Below are positions 9,556-17,382 of a stretch of 64,000 nucleotides of DNA, piece after piece. The stretch covers positions 186,001 to 250,000 of the forward strand of contig CAWARM010000012.1 of the NCBI GenBank assembly GCA_963784425.1, written 5' to 3'. Below the pieces are notes generated by a model that made no database searches, had not been told where the DNA came from, and saw nothing but the letters and a program-made list of their open reading frames with translations. This DNA is from SHZL01 sp963784425 (GTDB lineage: Bacteria > Pseudomonadota > Gammaproteobacteria > Xanthomonadales > SZUA-36). The position numbers and the translations under genes are program-made. How positions within the stretch are numbered: position 1 is the first letter of the stretch; each line of letters starts with the position of its first letter.

Positions 9556-10104
9556 TTAGTTTCTTTTCAGACTGGCCTCAACTGCCTGCCGGGTTTCGGC
9601 GCCGGTTAACGCTTCAATAAGTTCCAGGGCAAAGTCCATAACTGTTCCTGCAGAGCGGGAAGTGATGATTTTCCCATCGCGGATGACGGGATTGCCGCTA
9701 ATCATGGGGTGCCGTTCAGCCTGCAGAACGCCGGGATACGCTGTCGCCGATTTGCCTTTAAGTACGCCACTTCTCGCCAGGACTTTGGGTGCTGCGCAAA
9801 CTGCGCCCACAAAGCGACCGGATTCGTTCATCTTTTGCAGCACTTCGATAACACGTGGATCAGCGGCCAGGTTATCGGAGCCCGGCAGACCGCCTGGCAG
9901 GGCGACCATGTCATATTCCTGTTTCAGGGCATCATCCAGCGTTGTGTCCGGCAGCAGGCGCACCCCCCTGCTGGCCGTAACAACGCCCTGGTCAAGACCA
10001 GCTACAACGACTTCTATTCCCGCTCGTCGCAGCAGGTCAATGATTGTGACTGCTTCCAGCTCTTCGCAACCGGAGGCCAGTGGAACGAGCACACGTTTCG
10101 TCAT
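9556..10104 (-). CDS. yajL: DJ-1/PfpI family protein, YajL-like
   Basis: 182 aa of the DJ-1/ThiJ fold, cytoplasmic; homologues are linked to oxidative stress and glycation defence, with debated activity. The nucleophile elbow holds Cys103 in GAVCAAPKVL, and the partner Glu14/15 sits in GCEELEA. Length and motifs fit YajL rather than PfpI proteases. The start overlaps the end of the S41 protease gene by 4 bp, so it is the last gene of the gpmI-envC-ctp-yajL operon. That linkage is not seen in E. coli. Confidence 0.92.
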   Translation of the reverse strand: MTKRVLVPLASGCEELEAVTIIDLLRRAGIEVVVAGLDQGVVTASRGVRLLPDTTLDDALKQEYDMVALPGGLPGSDNLAADPRVIEVLQKMNESGRFVGAVCAAPKVLARSGVLKGKSATAYPGVLQAERHPMISGNPVIRDGKIITSRSAGTVMDFALELIEALTGAETRQAVEASLKRN

Positions 10105-11420
10105 TTTCTTTTGCTCCGGTTCAGTGTTGGAGTTTCATTTCCAGCCATTATCCGATTGGCCCGAAGCAGGTTAAGGGCTTCAAACAGCGGGTAATCCTCT
10201 GTTACGTCCACGGCAGCAGCGCTTTCCTGCGGCTCAGCCTGCCCGGGGTTGTCCAGGTGGCGGTCAAGATCCGCCTCCAACAGGCGATCATCAGTCCTTG
10301 GAGCGACTTCCACTGCGCTTGCGACGACCAGGTCTGGCAGGATTCCTTGTGCCTGGATGGACTTCCCTGAAGGCGTATAGTAGCGCGCCGTTGTGAGCTT
10401 CAGGCCGGAACCATTTCGCAGGGGTAATACAGACTGTACTGAGCCTTTGCCAAATGTGCGCTCCCCGACGATCACGGCCCGTTTGTGGTCTTGCAGCGCT
10501 CCAGCCAGGACCTCTGATGCCGAAGCCGTGCCCCGGTCCACCAGCACCACCACCGGAACGCCAGGCAGCCATTGCCCCTGCTGAGCCGAAAAGACTTTTT
10601 GCATGTTCGCGTTCCTGCCGCGAACGGACACAATCTCACCTTCGTCGAGAAAGCCATCAGCCAAATCTATTGCCGGCTGCAGGACGCCTCCCGGGTTGTT
10701 GCGCAGGTCGAGAATCAAGCCGTACAGCTCGATGCCGTCAGATTGGAGTGAATCCAGAGTGCTTTTGAAATCCACTGACGAGTCGCGATGAAAATAGACC
10801 AGCCGAATATAGCCGTAGTTTTGATCCAGAAGCTTGAAGTCCAGCGCAGGAAGTTTCACGTAGTCGCGTTTGAGTGTAAGCTTTTTCGCCCTCTCGCCGG
10901 CCTTGGAAACAGACAGATCGATGGTTGAGCCCGGTGGTCCACTTAAGCGATCTATTGATTCTTGCAAGGGGTGTCCCTTGACCTCAATGCCATCAACGGA
11001 AGTAATCCGGTCCCCTGGCTGTATGCCTGCTGCATCCGCCGGGCTGGGCACAATCACCTTTTTTACCACCACCTCGCCGTCTTCAGAGGCAACATCGATA
11101 CCAATGCCAACGTATTCTCCATTGGATACATTTTCCAGGTCTTCAAAATCCTGGCCCGGTAAATATGCTGAATGCGGGTCCAGATCGCTGAGCATGCCAT
11201 CAATGGCTGCTTCCAATAGCTTCCGGTCATCCACTTCCTCGACATAATTGCTTCTTATTTGGTTGAAAACATCTGTAAAAGTTCTTAACTCATCCAGGCT
11301 CAATTGCGCACTGCTTGATGGCGTTCTTGAACTGTCTGTCGCAGGAACTTCCTGGGCTATGGCATGGCTTGCGCAAGCCATCAGGGTGAAAGCCAGACGG
11401 AAACCAGCATGGTACTTCAT
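10101..11420 (-). CDS. ctpA: S41 carboxy-terminal processing protease (CtpA type)
   Basis: Periplasmic tail-specific protease, 439 aa. A signal peptide spans residues 1-22 (FRLAFTLMACASHAIAQ). A PDZ domain lies at about 98-175 (YVGIGIDV, GIQPGDRITSVDG). The catalytic core has the Ser in GTASASE (300-302) and Lys325 in FGKGSVQ. In Pseudomonas relatives CtpA trims peptidoglycan endopeptidases; its place directly after envC supports a cell-wall role here. Confidence 0.94.
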   Translation of the reverse strand: MKYHAGFRLAFTLMACASHAIAQEVPATDSSRTPSSSAQLSLDELRTFTDVFNQIRSNYVEEVDDRKLLEAAIDGMLSDLDPHSAYLPGQDFEDLENVSNGEYVGIGIDVASEDGEVVVKKVIVPSPADAAGIQPGDRITSVDGIEVKGHPLQESIDRLSGPPGSTIDLSVSKAGERAKKLTLKRDYVKLPALDFKLLDQNYGYIRLVYFHRDSSVDFKSTLDSLQSDGIELYGLILDLRNNPGGVLQPAIDLADGFLDEGEIVSVRGRNANMQKVFSAQQGQWLPGVPVVVLVDRGTASASEVLAGALQDHKRAVIVGERTFGKGSVQSVLPLRNGSGLKLTTARYYTPSGKSIQAQGILPDLVVASAVEVAPRTDDRLLEADLDRHLDNPGQAEPQESAAAVDVTEDYPLFEALNLLRANRIMAGNETPTLNRSKRK

Positions 11421-11457
11421 AAATTTTCACTGACGCGCGCGGCGTCGCATCCTAGTA

Positions 11458-12633
11458 TCATCGTTTTAGCCACACTGACGGGTCCACTGCTCTGCCGGAC
11501 TTCCGCAACTCAAAATACAGGCCTTGTTCTCCTCCGGGATTGCTCCCGACGGTCGCAATGACAGCACCCGGTTCCACCCAGTCACCCGCTTCCCATAACA
11601 AGCTCTCATTGTAACCGTAAAGGCTCATGTAGCCCTGACCATGATCAATAATAATCAGCAGGCCATAGCCCCGCAGCCAGTCTGCAAACGCAACCCGGCC
11701 GTATGCAACATTGTGTACTTCGGATCCGGGCGCCGCGTCCAGCAGCCAGCCCTGCCATTTCACCCCCGCCGCGCGTTGCTGCCCGAATGCATGGAGCACT
11801 CGACCTTTGACTGGCTTGGCCAGATGTCCTTTTTGCGCCCCAACACCAAGGTGCTGACCAAGATCCGCGGGAATATCTGCGAGCACATCAGAGAGTTGCT
11901 CCAATAGTTTCTCGAGATCCTTTCGGTTGTTTTCAAACTCAGCAAGCTGGAGTTCCTCGCTATCAATCTGCGCGCCTAGTGCGCTGAGTAACGACTCACG
12001 TTCACCGCGCTGTCCTTGCTGCTGCCCGAGTACGGCCTGTTGCTCGATTTGCAAGGCCTTGACCCGGGTTAGTTCTTCATCGATCAACCGGAAGGTTTGC
12101 TCGATTTCTCCCAGGAAAATCTTCAGTGCATTGATCTTGTCAATCTGGCTGCGGTTGATATGGTCATAGTAGGCGAGCATCCGACTGAGTTCGTTGGGAT
12201 TGTCCTGGTTCAGAACCAGTTTGACGCGTGACTGGAGGGACAGGCGATAGGTGGCATTGATTTGTGCGGACAACTGATCCTGCCGCAACTTCATTGCGTC
12301 CAGCTGCTCAGCGCGCTGGTGCTGTAGCTCCTCCAGCCTCTGCATATGCTGTTGCCGCTGTTGTTCCAGTTCGCGCATCCGGCGCGATGTTTCCTGGATT
12401 GCCAGGTCCAGTGCGCGGAGTTGAGCTTGCTCGGCCTTGTGCTCCACCCTTGATTGAGCCAGTCGCTGTTGCAACTCCTGGATGCTTTTCTGCATCTTTG
12501 CGAGGCGGAGCTCTACCTCTGCCTGGTCCATGTTGTCTGCATGGTCTTGCTGGGCTTGCAGCCCTGTAGCCCGCAACAGGTCAAGCAGCATGAAAGCCAG
12601 CAGCAATATCCAAACATGGCGGCGGTGCTTCAT
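11458..12633 (-). CDS. envC: Murein hydrolase activator EnvC
   Basis: Periplasmic activator of division amidases (AmiA/AmiB). 391 aa: signal peptide to about residue 27, long Glu/Gln/Arg-rich coiled coil (about 30-240), then a LytM/M23 domain. The zinc site is degenerate: the first motif reads GQQRAAGVKW without the His and Asp, and the final HxH is replaced by GLYFELR. Loss of the metal site is the EnvC hallmark and means it regulates rather than cuts. It lies 13 bp after gpmI. Confidence 0.93.
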   Translation of the reverse strand: MKHRRHVWILLLAFMLLDLLRATGLQAQQDHADNMDQAEVELRLAKMQKSIQELQQRLAQSRVEHKAEQAQLRALDLAIQETSRRMRELEQQRQQHMQRLEELQHQRAEQLDAMKLRQDQLSAQINATYRLSLQSRVKLVLNQDNPNELSRMLAYYDHINRSQIDKINALKIFLGEIEQTFRLIDEELTRVKALQIEQQAVLGQQQGQRGERESLLSALGAQIDSEELQLAEFENNRKDLEKLLEQLSDVLADIPADLGQHLGVGAQKGHLAKPVKGRVLHAFGQQRAAGVKWQGWLLDAAPGSEVHNVAYGRVAFADWLRGYGLLIIIDHGQGYMSLYGYNESLLWEAGDWVEPGAVIATVGSNPGGEQGLYFELRKSGRAVDPSVWLKR

Positions 12634-12646
12634 CCGTCACTCGTCG

Positions 12647-14176
12647 CTAAAGCAAATGCACAAGTGCCCGGCCAGTCATCACATCAGGTTGCGGCAAATC
12701 CAGTAAATAGAGCATGGTTGGTGCAATGTCCCGTAAGGATCCATTTGCTTCCATCTGTGCCCGCCTGCCGTGGAACACCAAGGGAACGGGGTTGGTTGTA
12801 TGTGCGGTGTGCTGCTGTCCGGTGGATTCGTCCAGCATTTGTTCTACATTTCCATGGTCCGCCGTGATCAAGAGCTCACCGCCCACGGAGTCTATGGCTG
12901 CCACGACCAAATCAATACAGCGATCAACTGCTTCCACCGCCTTAATGGCGGCTGCAAGGTTCCCGGTGTGCCCAACCATGTCCGGGTTCGCTACGTTGCA
13001 GATAATTACGTCGTATCGTTCCGAGCGGATGGCTGCGCTGAGCTTTTGCGACAATTCCGGTGCACTCATCTCAGGCTGCAAATCATAAGTGGCTACCCTG
13101 GGAGATGGAACCAGGATTCGGTCTTCCAGTGCATACGGCTCCTCGCGTCCGCCATTGAAGAAAAAAGTGACGTGTGCGTATTTCTCTGTCTCGGCAATCC
13201 GCAACTGATGCAAACCATTGGACTCGAGAATTTCCCCCAAAAGCAGGGGCAAGGGGGTTGGGGGAAAGGCCACCTGGACGGGCAGTTCTTTAATGTATTC
13301 CGTCATGCACACGAATGCCGTCAGGCGAGGCGGAACACGCGGAAAGCCTGTGAATTGGGCGTCGGTCAGCGCCAGCGTCAATTCCCGCGCACGATCGGCA
13401 CGGAAATTCACAAAAAAAATGCTGTCGCCGTCATGCACGCCCTGCGGGTTTCCCACAACCGTCGGCTGCACAAATTCGTCGCTTTCACCTCGCTTATAGG
13501 CCGCTTCCAGGGCCGCCAGGGCGGTAGGCGCCGTATGCTGGGCATCGGCCGTGACGATAACGGCATAAGCTCGCTGGACACGGTCCCAGCGTTTGTCCCG
13601 GTCCATGGCGAAATACCGCCCGGAAACTGAGGCGATGGCGGCACCTACAATGCTCCCCACTCGATACTGCATAGCCCGAATCGAATCTGCCGCGCTGCGT
13701 GGCGGCGTGTCCCGGCCATCAAGAAAAAGGTGGACAGCAATTTTTTTGGCGCCACGGTCTGCGGCCATTTGCACCATGGCCAGGAAGTGATCTTCGTGAC
13801 TGTGTACACCACCCGGGGACAACAAGCCCATGATGTGAATGGTATGACCGCCGAGAATGGTTTTGTCCATGGAAGAACAGAGAACGTGGTTGTGCTCAAA
13901 CTCCCCGTCGCGGACACTTTTAGTGATGCGGGTAAAATCCTGGTAGACGGTACGCCCTGCGCCCATGTTCATGTGCCCAACTTCGGAGTTGCCCATCTGC
14001 CCTTCGGGGAGTCCGACTGCTTCACCAGAGGTGTTGATCAGGGCGTGCGGGTCGCTATTCCACAATTTGTCCCAGCACGGCGTATGCGCCAGCGCAATGG
14101 CATTGTTCCTGGCTTCGGCTCGATAACCCCAGCCGTCGAGAATCATCAATACCAGTGGTTTTCTTGCAGGTTTCAT
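12647..14176 (-). CDS. gpmI: 2,3-bisphosphoglycerate-independent phosphoglycerate mutase
   Basis: Interconverts 3- and 2-phosphoglycerate with two Mn2+. 509 aa, the usual length. The frame is open to 14320, but the ATG at 14176 has GGAGA in good position and yields the family start MKPARKPLVLMILDGWG. Asp14 in ILDGWG and phospho-acceptor Ser64 in MGNSEVGH are present. It heads the operon gpmI-envC-ctpA-yajL. Confidence 0.97.
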   Translation of the reverse strand: MKPARKPLVLMILDGWGYRAEARNNAIALAHTPCWDKLWNSDPHALINTSGEAVGLPEGQMGNSEVGHMNMGAGRTVYQDFTRITKSVRDGEFEHNHVLCSSMDKTILGGHTIHIMGLLSPGGVHSHEDHFLAMVQMAADRGAKKIAVHLFLDGRDTPPRSAADSIRAMQYRVGSIVGAAIASVSGRYFAMDRDKRWDRVQRAYAVIVTADAQHTAPTALAALEAAYKRGESDEFVQPTVVGNPQGVHDGDSIFFVNFRADRARELTLALTDAQFTGFPRVPPRLTAFVCMTEYIKELPVQVAFPPTPLPLLLGEILESNGLHQLRIAETEKYAHVTFFFNGGREEPYALEDRILVPSPRVATYDLQPEMSAPELSQKLSAAIRSERYDVIICNVANPDMVGHTGNLAAAIKAVEAVDRCIDLVVAAIDSVGGELLITADHGNVEQMLDESTGQQHTAHTTNPVPLVFHGRRAQMEANGSLRDIAPTMLYLLDLPQPDVMTGRALVHLL

Positions 14177-14361
14177 GCGGTCTCCAGCGCAGGTTGAAGC
14201 CAGAACAGCTCCGGGGCTTGCAAAAGGCAGCCTTTGACTCCAATTGAACGATGGCGCAATTATTTCACAACCGACCACCTGGCGCAGTGCTGGTAAAATC
14301 ACACGGCACCGACTTGGCACCGCGATTTACATTCATTGGATCACTATCTGGAAAATGATAC

Positions 14362-14787
14362 ATGGAACAATTAGCTGAATTTGCTACCAATCACGCCCTG
14401 CTTGCCGGCGGATTCGTTGCGGTGCTGTGCCTGTTGGTCTGGTCTGAAATCACCCGCAAGGCCCAGGGTGTAAAGGAGTTGTCCACAGCCCAGGCTGTGG
14501 TGTGGATGAATGATGCTGCTGCCGTCATTGTGGACGTTTCAGCAGCAATTGATTTCAACAAGGGCCACATCGTCAATGCCCGCAATATTGCCATGTCCAG
14601 AATCACGGATCCTGACGCCGAGGTGTTGAAAATGAAGGACTCCAAAGTTCTGCTGGTGTGCAAAACCGGCCAGACGGCATTACTGGCGGCAGCGAAACTG
14701 AAGAAGAGCGGTATCGAAAACGTTGCGGTATTAAAGGGCGGTATGGGCCAGTGGATGGCTGATCAATACCCTGTAACCCGGAAATAG
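14362..14787 (+). CDS. yibN: Membrane-anchored rhodanese-like protein YibN
   Basis: 141 aa. One N-terminal membrane helix (about 10-28), then a single rhodanese domain with active-site Cys100 in LLVCKTGQTA. This fits sulfur transfer or a membrane-linked role; YibN homologues usually sit in yibN-grxC-secB-gpsA. Here grxC is absent and secB follows after 151 bp. Divergent from gpmI. Confidence 0.88.
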   Translation: MEQLAEFATNHALLAGGFVAVLCLLVWSEITRKAQGVKELSTAQAVVWMNDAAAVIVDVSAAIDFNKGHIVNARNIAMSRITDPDAEVLKMKDSKVLLVCKTGQTALLAAAKLKKSGIENVAVLKGGMGQWMADQYPVTRK

Positions 14788-14938
14788 CCAACCAGTCCTG
14801 CGCTTACTGGCACAGGCTATTGGCCAACCAATTGAAAAAGCGCCAAAGCTGGCCATCCAAAGGGCCAGATGGGATAATCCACCGAAGCTGCAATCACCAA
14901 GCGTGATCAGCAAAAATCATTAACAGAGCGATGAAAAC

Positions 14939-15481
14939 ATGGCAGAAGAGCAAAACGCAAATCCGGCAGCGTCTCCGGAAGAAACCACGGCGGCACAATT
15001 CCTCATCCACAAGCTGTATGTGAAAGACGTGTCATTCGAATTACCCAATGCACCAGAAATTTTTCAGGAGCAGGGGCAGTCAGATGTGAAAATGAGCCTC
15101 GCTCAGCGGGTGGATGATCTCGGAGAAAACCTGCACGAGGTGGTCTTGACGGTTACGGTAACTGCTACCCTGGGCGAGAAAACGGCCTATCTGGCTGAAG
15201 TGGCGCAAGCGGGCATTTTCCACATCACCGGATTCCGCGAGCAACAGGCTCATGCTGTGATGAACATCCTTTGTCCTGGCACCCTGTTTCCGTATGCGCG
15301 CCGGGCGATTTCCGACCTGGTAGCAGATGGAGGTTTCCCGCCATTGACACTGCAGCCAGTAAATTTCGAGCAACTTTATGCCCAGCGCATGCAGGGTTTG
15401 ATGAAACAGCAGGGTGAAGCAGCTGCGGGCGGCCAGGAAAGCGGCGCCGCGGTTAAGGCGGAGTTTCCAGGCAATAATTGA
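14939..15481 (+). CDS. secB: Protein-export chaperone SecB
   Basis: Tetrameric cytoplasmic chaperone that keeps preproteins unfolded and delivers them to SecA. 180 aa. Seen: KLYVKDVSFELPNAPEIF, CPGTLFPYARRAISDLVADGGFPPL. The Ala/Gly-rich tail after residue 155 is somewhat longer than in E. coli (155 aa). A CTGGCC/GGCCAG hairpin (14849-14868) lies in the leader. The stop lies close to the gpsA start, suggesting coupling. Confidence 0.96.
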   Translation: MAEEQNANPAASPEETTAAQFLIHKLYVKDVSFELPNAPEIFQEQGQSDVKMSLAQRVDDLGENLHEVVLTVTVTATLGEKTAYLAEVAQAGIFHITGFREQQAHAVMNILCPGTLFPYARRAISDLVADGGFPPLTLQPVNFEQLYAQRMQGLMKQQGEAAAGGQESGAAVKAEFPGNN

Positions 15482-15492
15482 TACGGCGTCGC

Positions 15493-16530
15493 ATGGTGGC
15501 TGAATTCACCGACGAGTCTTCAAGGGACAAAGCCATTCGTATTGCAGTTCTCGGTGCCGGGTCCTGGGGATCCGCTCTGGCCATGCAACTGGCGCGGAGT
15601 GGAGCCCATTGCGTGCTCTGGGGGCGATCTCCCGAGCACGTTGCTTTAATGAAGAAAAGTGGCAGAAACGAACGTTTCCTGCCCGGTATTGCCTTCCCGG
15701 AAAACCTTGCTTTCGAAAGCGCGTTGGAACAGGCGCTGGCGTCCACGGATGAAGTACTGATTGCCGTGCCTACCAGTGCGTTTACTGCCGTGCTCGATAA
15801 CGTTGCCGCGAGTTTGCGCGACTGCCAGGGCGTGAGTTGGGCCAGCAAGGGACTGGAACCCGGGAGTGGACGGTTCCTGCATCAGTCAGCCCAGTCCCGA
15901 TTGGGCAAGGAGCGGGCGCTCGCAGTTGTCACCGGTCCTTCTTTCGCGCTGGAAGTGGCGCGATCACTGCCTACTGCAGTCACGGTAGCCGGCACTGATG
16001 AGAAATACTGCAGAAAAATAGCCCAGGCCCTGCATGGGGGGAGTTTTCGTGCCTATACCAGCGATGACATCGTCGGCGCTGAATTGGGCGGGGCGGTCAA
16101 GAACGTGCTGGCTGTTGCAACTGGAATATCCGATGGCTTGTCCTTTGGTAACAATGCAAGGGCTGCGCTAATAACTCGAGGATTGGCCGAGATGATGCGA
16201 TTGGGTCGGGCGCTCGGCGCGCGCGACCAAACCATGACTGGTCTTGCTGGCATTGGGGACCTGGTATTAACCAGCACGGGTGAGCTTTCGCGCAACCGGC
16301 GTCTTGGACTTGCCCTCGGTGCAGGGAAATCTTTGGACAGCGCGGTGAAAGAGATTGGCCAGGTAGTTGAGGGCGTGAGCACATCAGCCGAAGTCTGGCG
16401 ATTGGCTCAACGTTACAATATTGAAATGCCTATTTCGGAACAGGTTTACGGAATCATTCATCTGGGACTGAACCCGAGGCAGTGTGTTCGGGAGCTGCTA
16501 TCCCGGGAACAAAAGTCCGAGAGTTGTTGA
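15493..16530 (+). CDS. gpsA: Glycerol-3-phosphate dehydrogenase [NAD(P)+]
   Basis: Makes sn-glycerol-3-phosphate for phospholipids. 345 aa from the ATG at 15493; a TTG at 15478 overlapping the secB stop would add five residues and I cannot exclude it, as neither has a strong Shine-Dalgarno. The Rossmann motif VLGAGSWGSALA is at about residues 19-30, with GAVKNVLAVATG carrying the catalytic Lys and a C-terminal substrate domain. Converges with trmL. Confidence 0.96.
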   Translation: MVAEFTDESSRDKAIRIAVLGAGSWGSALAMQLARSGAHCVLWGRSPEHVALMKKSGRNERFLPGIAFPENLAFESALEQALASTDEVLIAVPTSAFTAVLDNVAASLRDCQGVSWASKGLEPGSGRFLHQSAQSRLGKERALAVVTGPSFALEVARSLPTAVTVAGTDEKYCRKIAQALHGGSFRAYTSDDIVGAELGGAVKNVLAVATGISDGLSFGNNARAALITRGLAEMMRLGRALGARDQTMTGLAGIGDLVLTSTGELSRNRRLGLALGAGKSLDSAVKEIGQVVEGVSTSAEVWRLAQRYNIEMPISEQVYGIIHLGLNPRQCVRELLSREQKSESC

Positions 16531-16590
16531 CGGTCAATTCGGGCTGAGTAATTTGGCTGGAAATTTGCCTGCACTGCAGTTGCCTGTCCC

Positions 16591-17055
16591 TTACAGCAAG
16601 GTTGAAAAACCCGTCTGACGCAAAGCTTCAAACAGGGCTGCGGCAACGGCATTCGAAAGGTTTATGCTCCGGCTCTCGCTACGCATGGGCAGGCGCAAAA
16701 TACGGGATACACCTGCTTCGTTCAATATGGCTGTCGGAAGCCCCCTTGTTTCAGGTCCGAAAAGCAACCCGTCGTTGATTTGAAATTTGGCGTGATCGTA
16801 GCGCTGTGCTCCGTGTGTAGAGAAGGCCCAAAGGTGCATGGCGGGGTTGCGCTGGTGGAACGAATTCCAGTCCGGGTATCGGGAAATTTCAGCCAGGACG
16901 TGATAGTCCAGCCCGGCGCGTTTTACGCTGGCTTCGTCAAGATCAAAGCCCAAGGGCTCAATCAGGTGCAGCCGTGCTCCGGTATTGGCACACAAGCGGA
17001 TGATGTTTCCCGTATTGGGAGGAATTTCCGGTTCATACAAAATGACATTGAACAT
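16591..17055 (-). CDS. trmL: tRNA (cytidine/uridine-34 2'-O)-methyltransferase
   Basis: SPOUT-class knotted methyltransferase of the tRNALeu wobble base. 154 aa, typical length. Seen: LYEPEIPPNTGNIIRLCANTG at the N-terminus and the SAM-binding knot LLFGPETRGLP with RSINLSNAVA near the C-terminus. Divergent from the nrdJ genes. Confidence 0.95.
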   Translation of the reverse strand: MFNVILYEPEIPPNTGNIIRLCANTGARLHLIEPLGFDLDEASVKRAGLDYHVLAEISRYPDWNSFHQRNPAMHLWAFSTHGAQRYDHAKFQINDGLLFGPETRGLPTAILNEAGVSRILRLPMRSESRSINLSNAVAAALFEALRQTGFSTLL

Positions 17056-17265
17056 GCTAAATACCCTGATGTTTCAGAAGCAGCCTGGTCAAGCTGACAA
17101 AGTATTCGCCGAATTTGCGGCAGAACGAAATGCAACCACGGCGCGGATTTCTGCTGCCCGCCGCTGTGCGGCAAGGGAAACCGATCATACCGAAAATCCA
17201 GTAATGCAATGAAAAATATACAAAATAAGCGGTTTATTTGGCGAATTTCAGCAGCAAATTCGGAT

Positions 17266-17294
17266 TTGACAGCCAGAATCCATGCGCGTATTGT
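17266..17294 (+). promoter_or_regulatory. Sigma-70 promoter of nrdJa
   Basis: TTGACA (17266-17271), a 17-bp spacer, and TATTGT (17289-17294). Transcription would start near 17300, just ahead of the two NrdR boxes. The rest of the 327-bp gap 17056-17382 shows no gene. Confidence 0.6.
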
Positions 17295-17306
17295 TTACCC
17301 CCGCAG

Positions 17307-17354
17307 ACACAATATCTTGTGTCCAAAAAAAAACTAGCGCACAATAAATTGTGT
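17307..17354 (+). promoter_or_regulatory. Tandem NrdR boxes
   Basis: Two 16-bp near-palindromes, ACACAATATCTTGTGT (17307-17322) and GCACAATAAATTGTGT (17339-17354), fit the NrdR consensus acaCwAtATaTwGtgt. They are 32 bp apart start to start, three helical turns, the arrangement known for NrdR-regulated reductase genes. Placed just downstream of the proposed start site, they would repress nrdJab when dATP is high. Confidence 0.9.
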
Positions 17355-17382
17355 CTCATAATTAATAAAACCAAAGAATTAC

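Noticed and set aside
11458..12633. Active M23 endopeptidase
   Set aside because: The metal-binding His/Asp residues are missing, so it was called as the EnvC activator.
14177..14320. N-terminal extension of GpmI
   Set aside because: The family begins just before ILDGWG, matching the ATG at 14176 with GGAGA.
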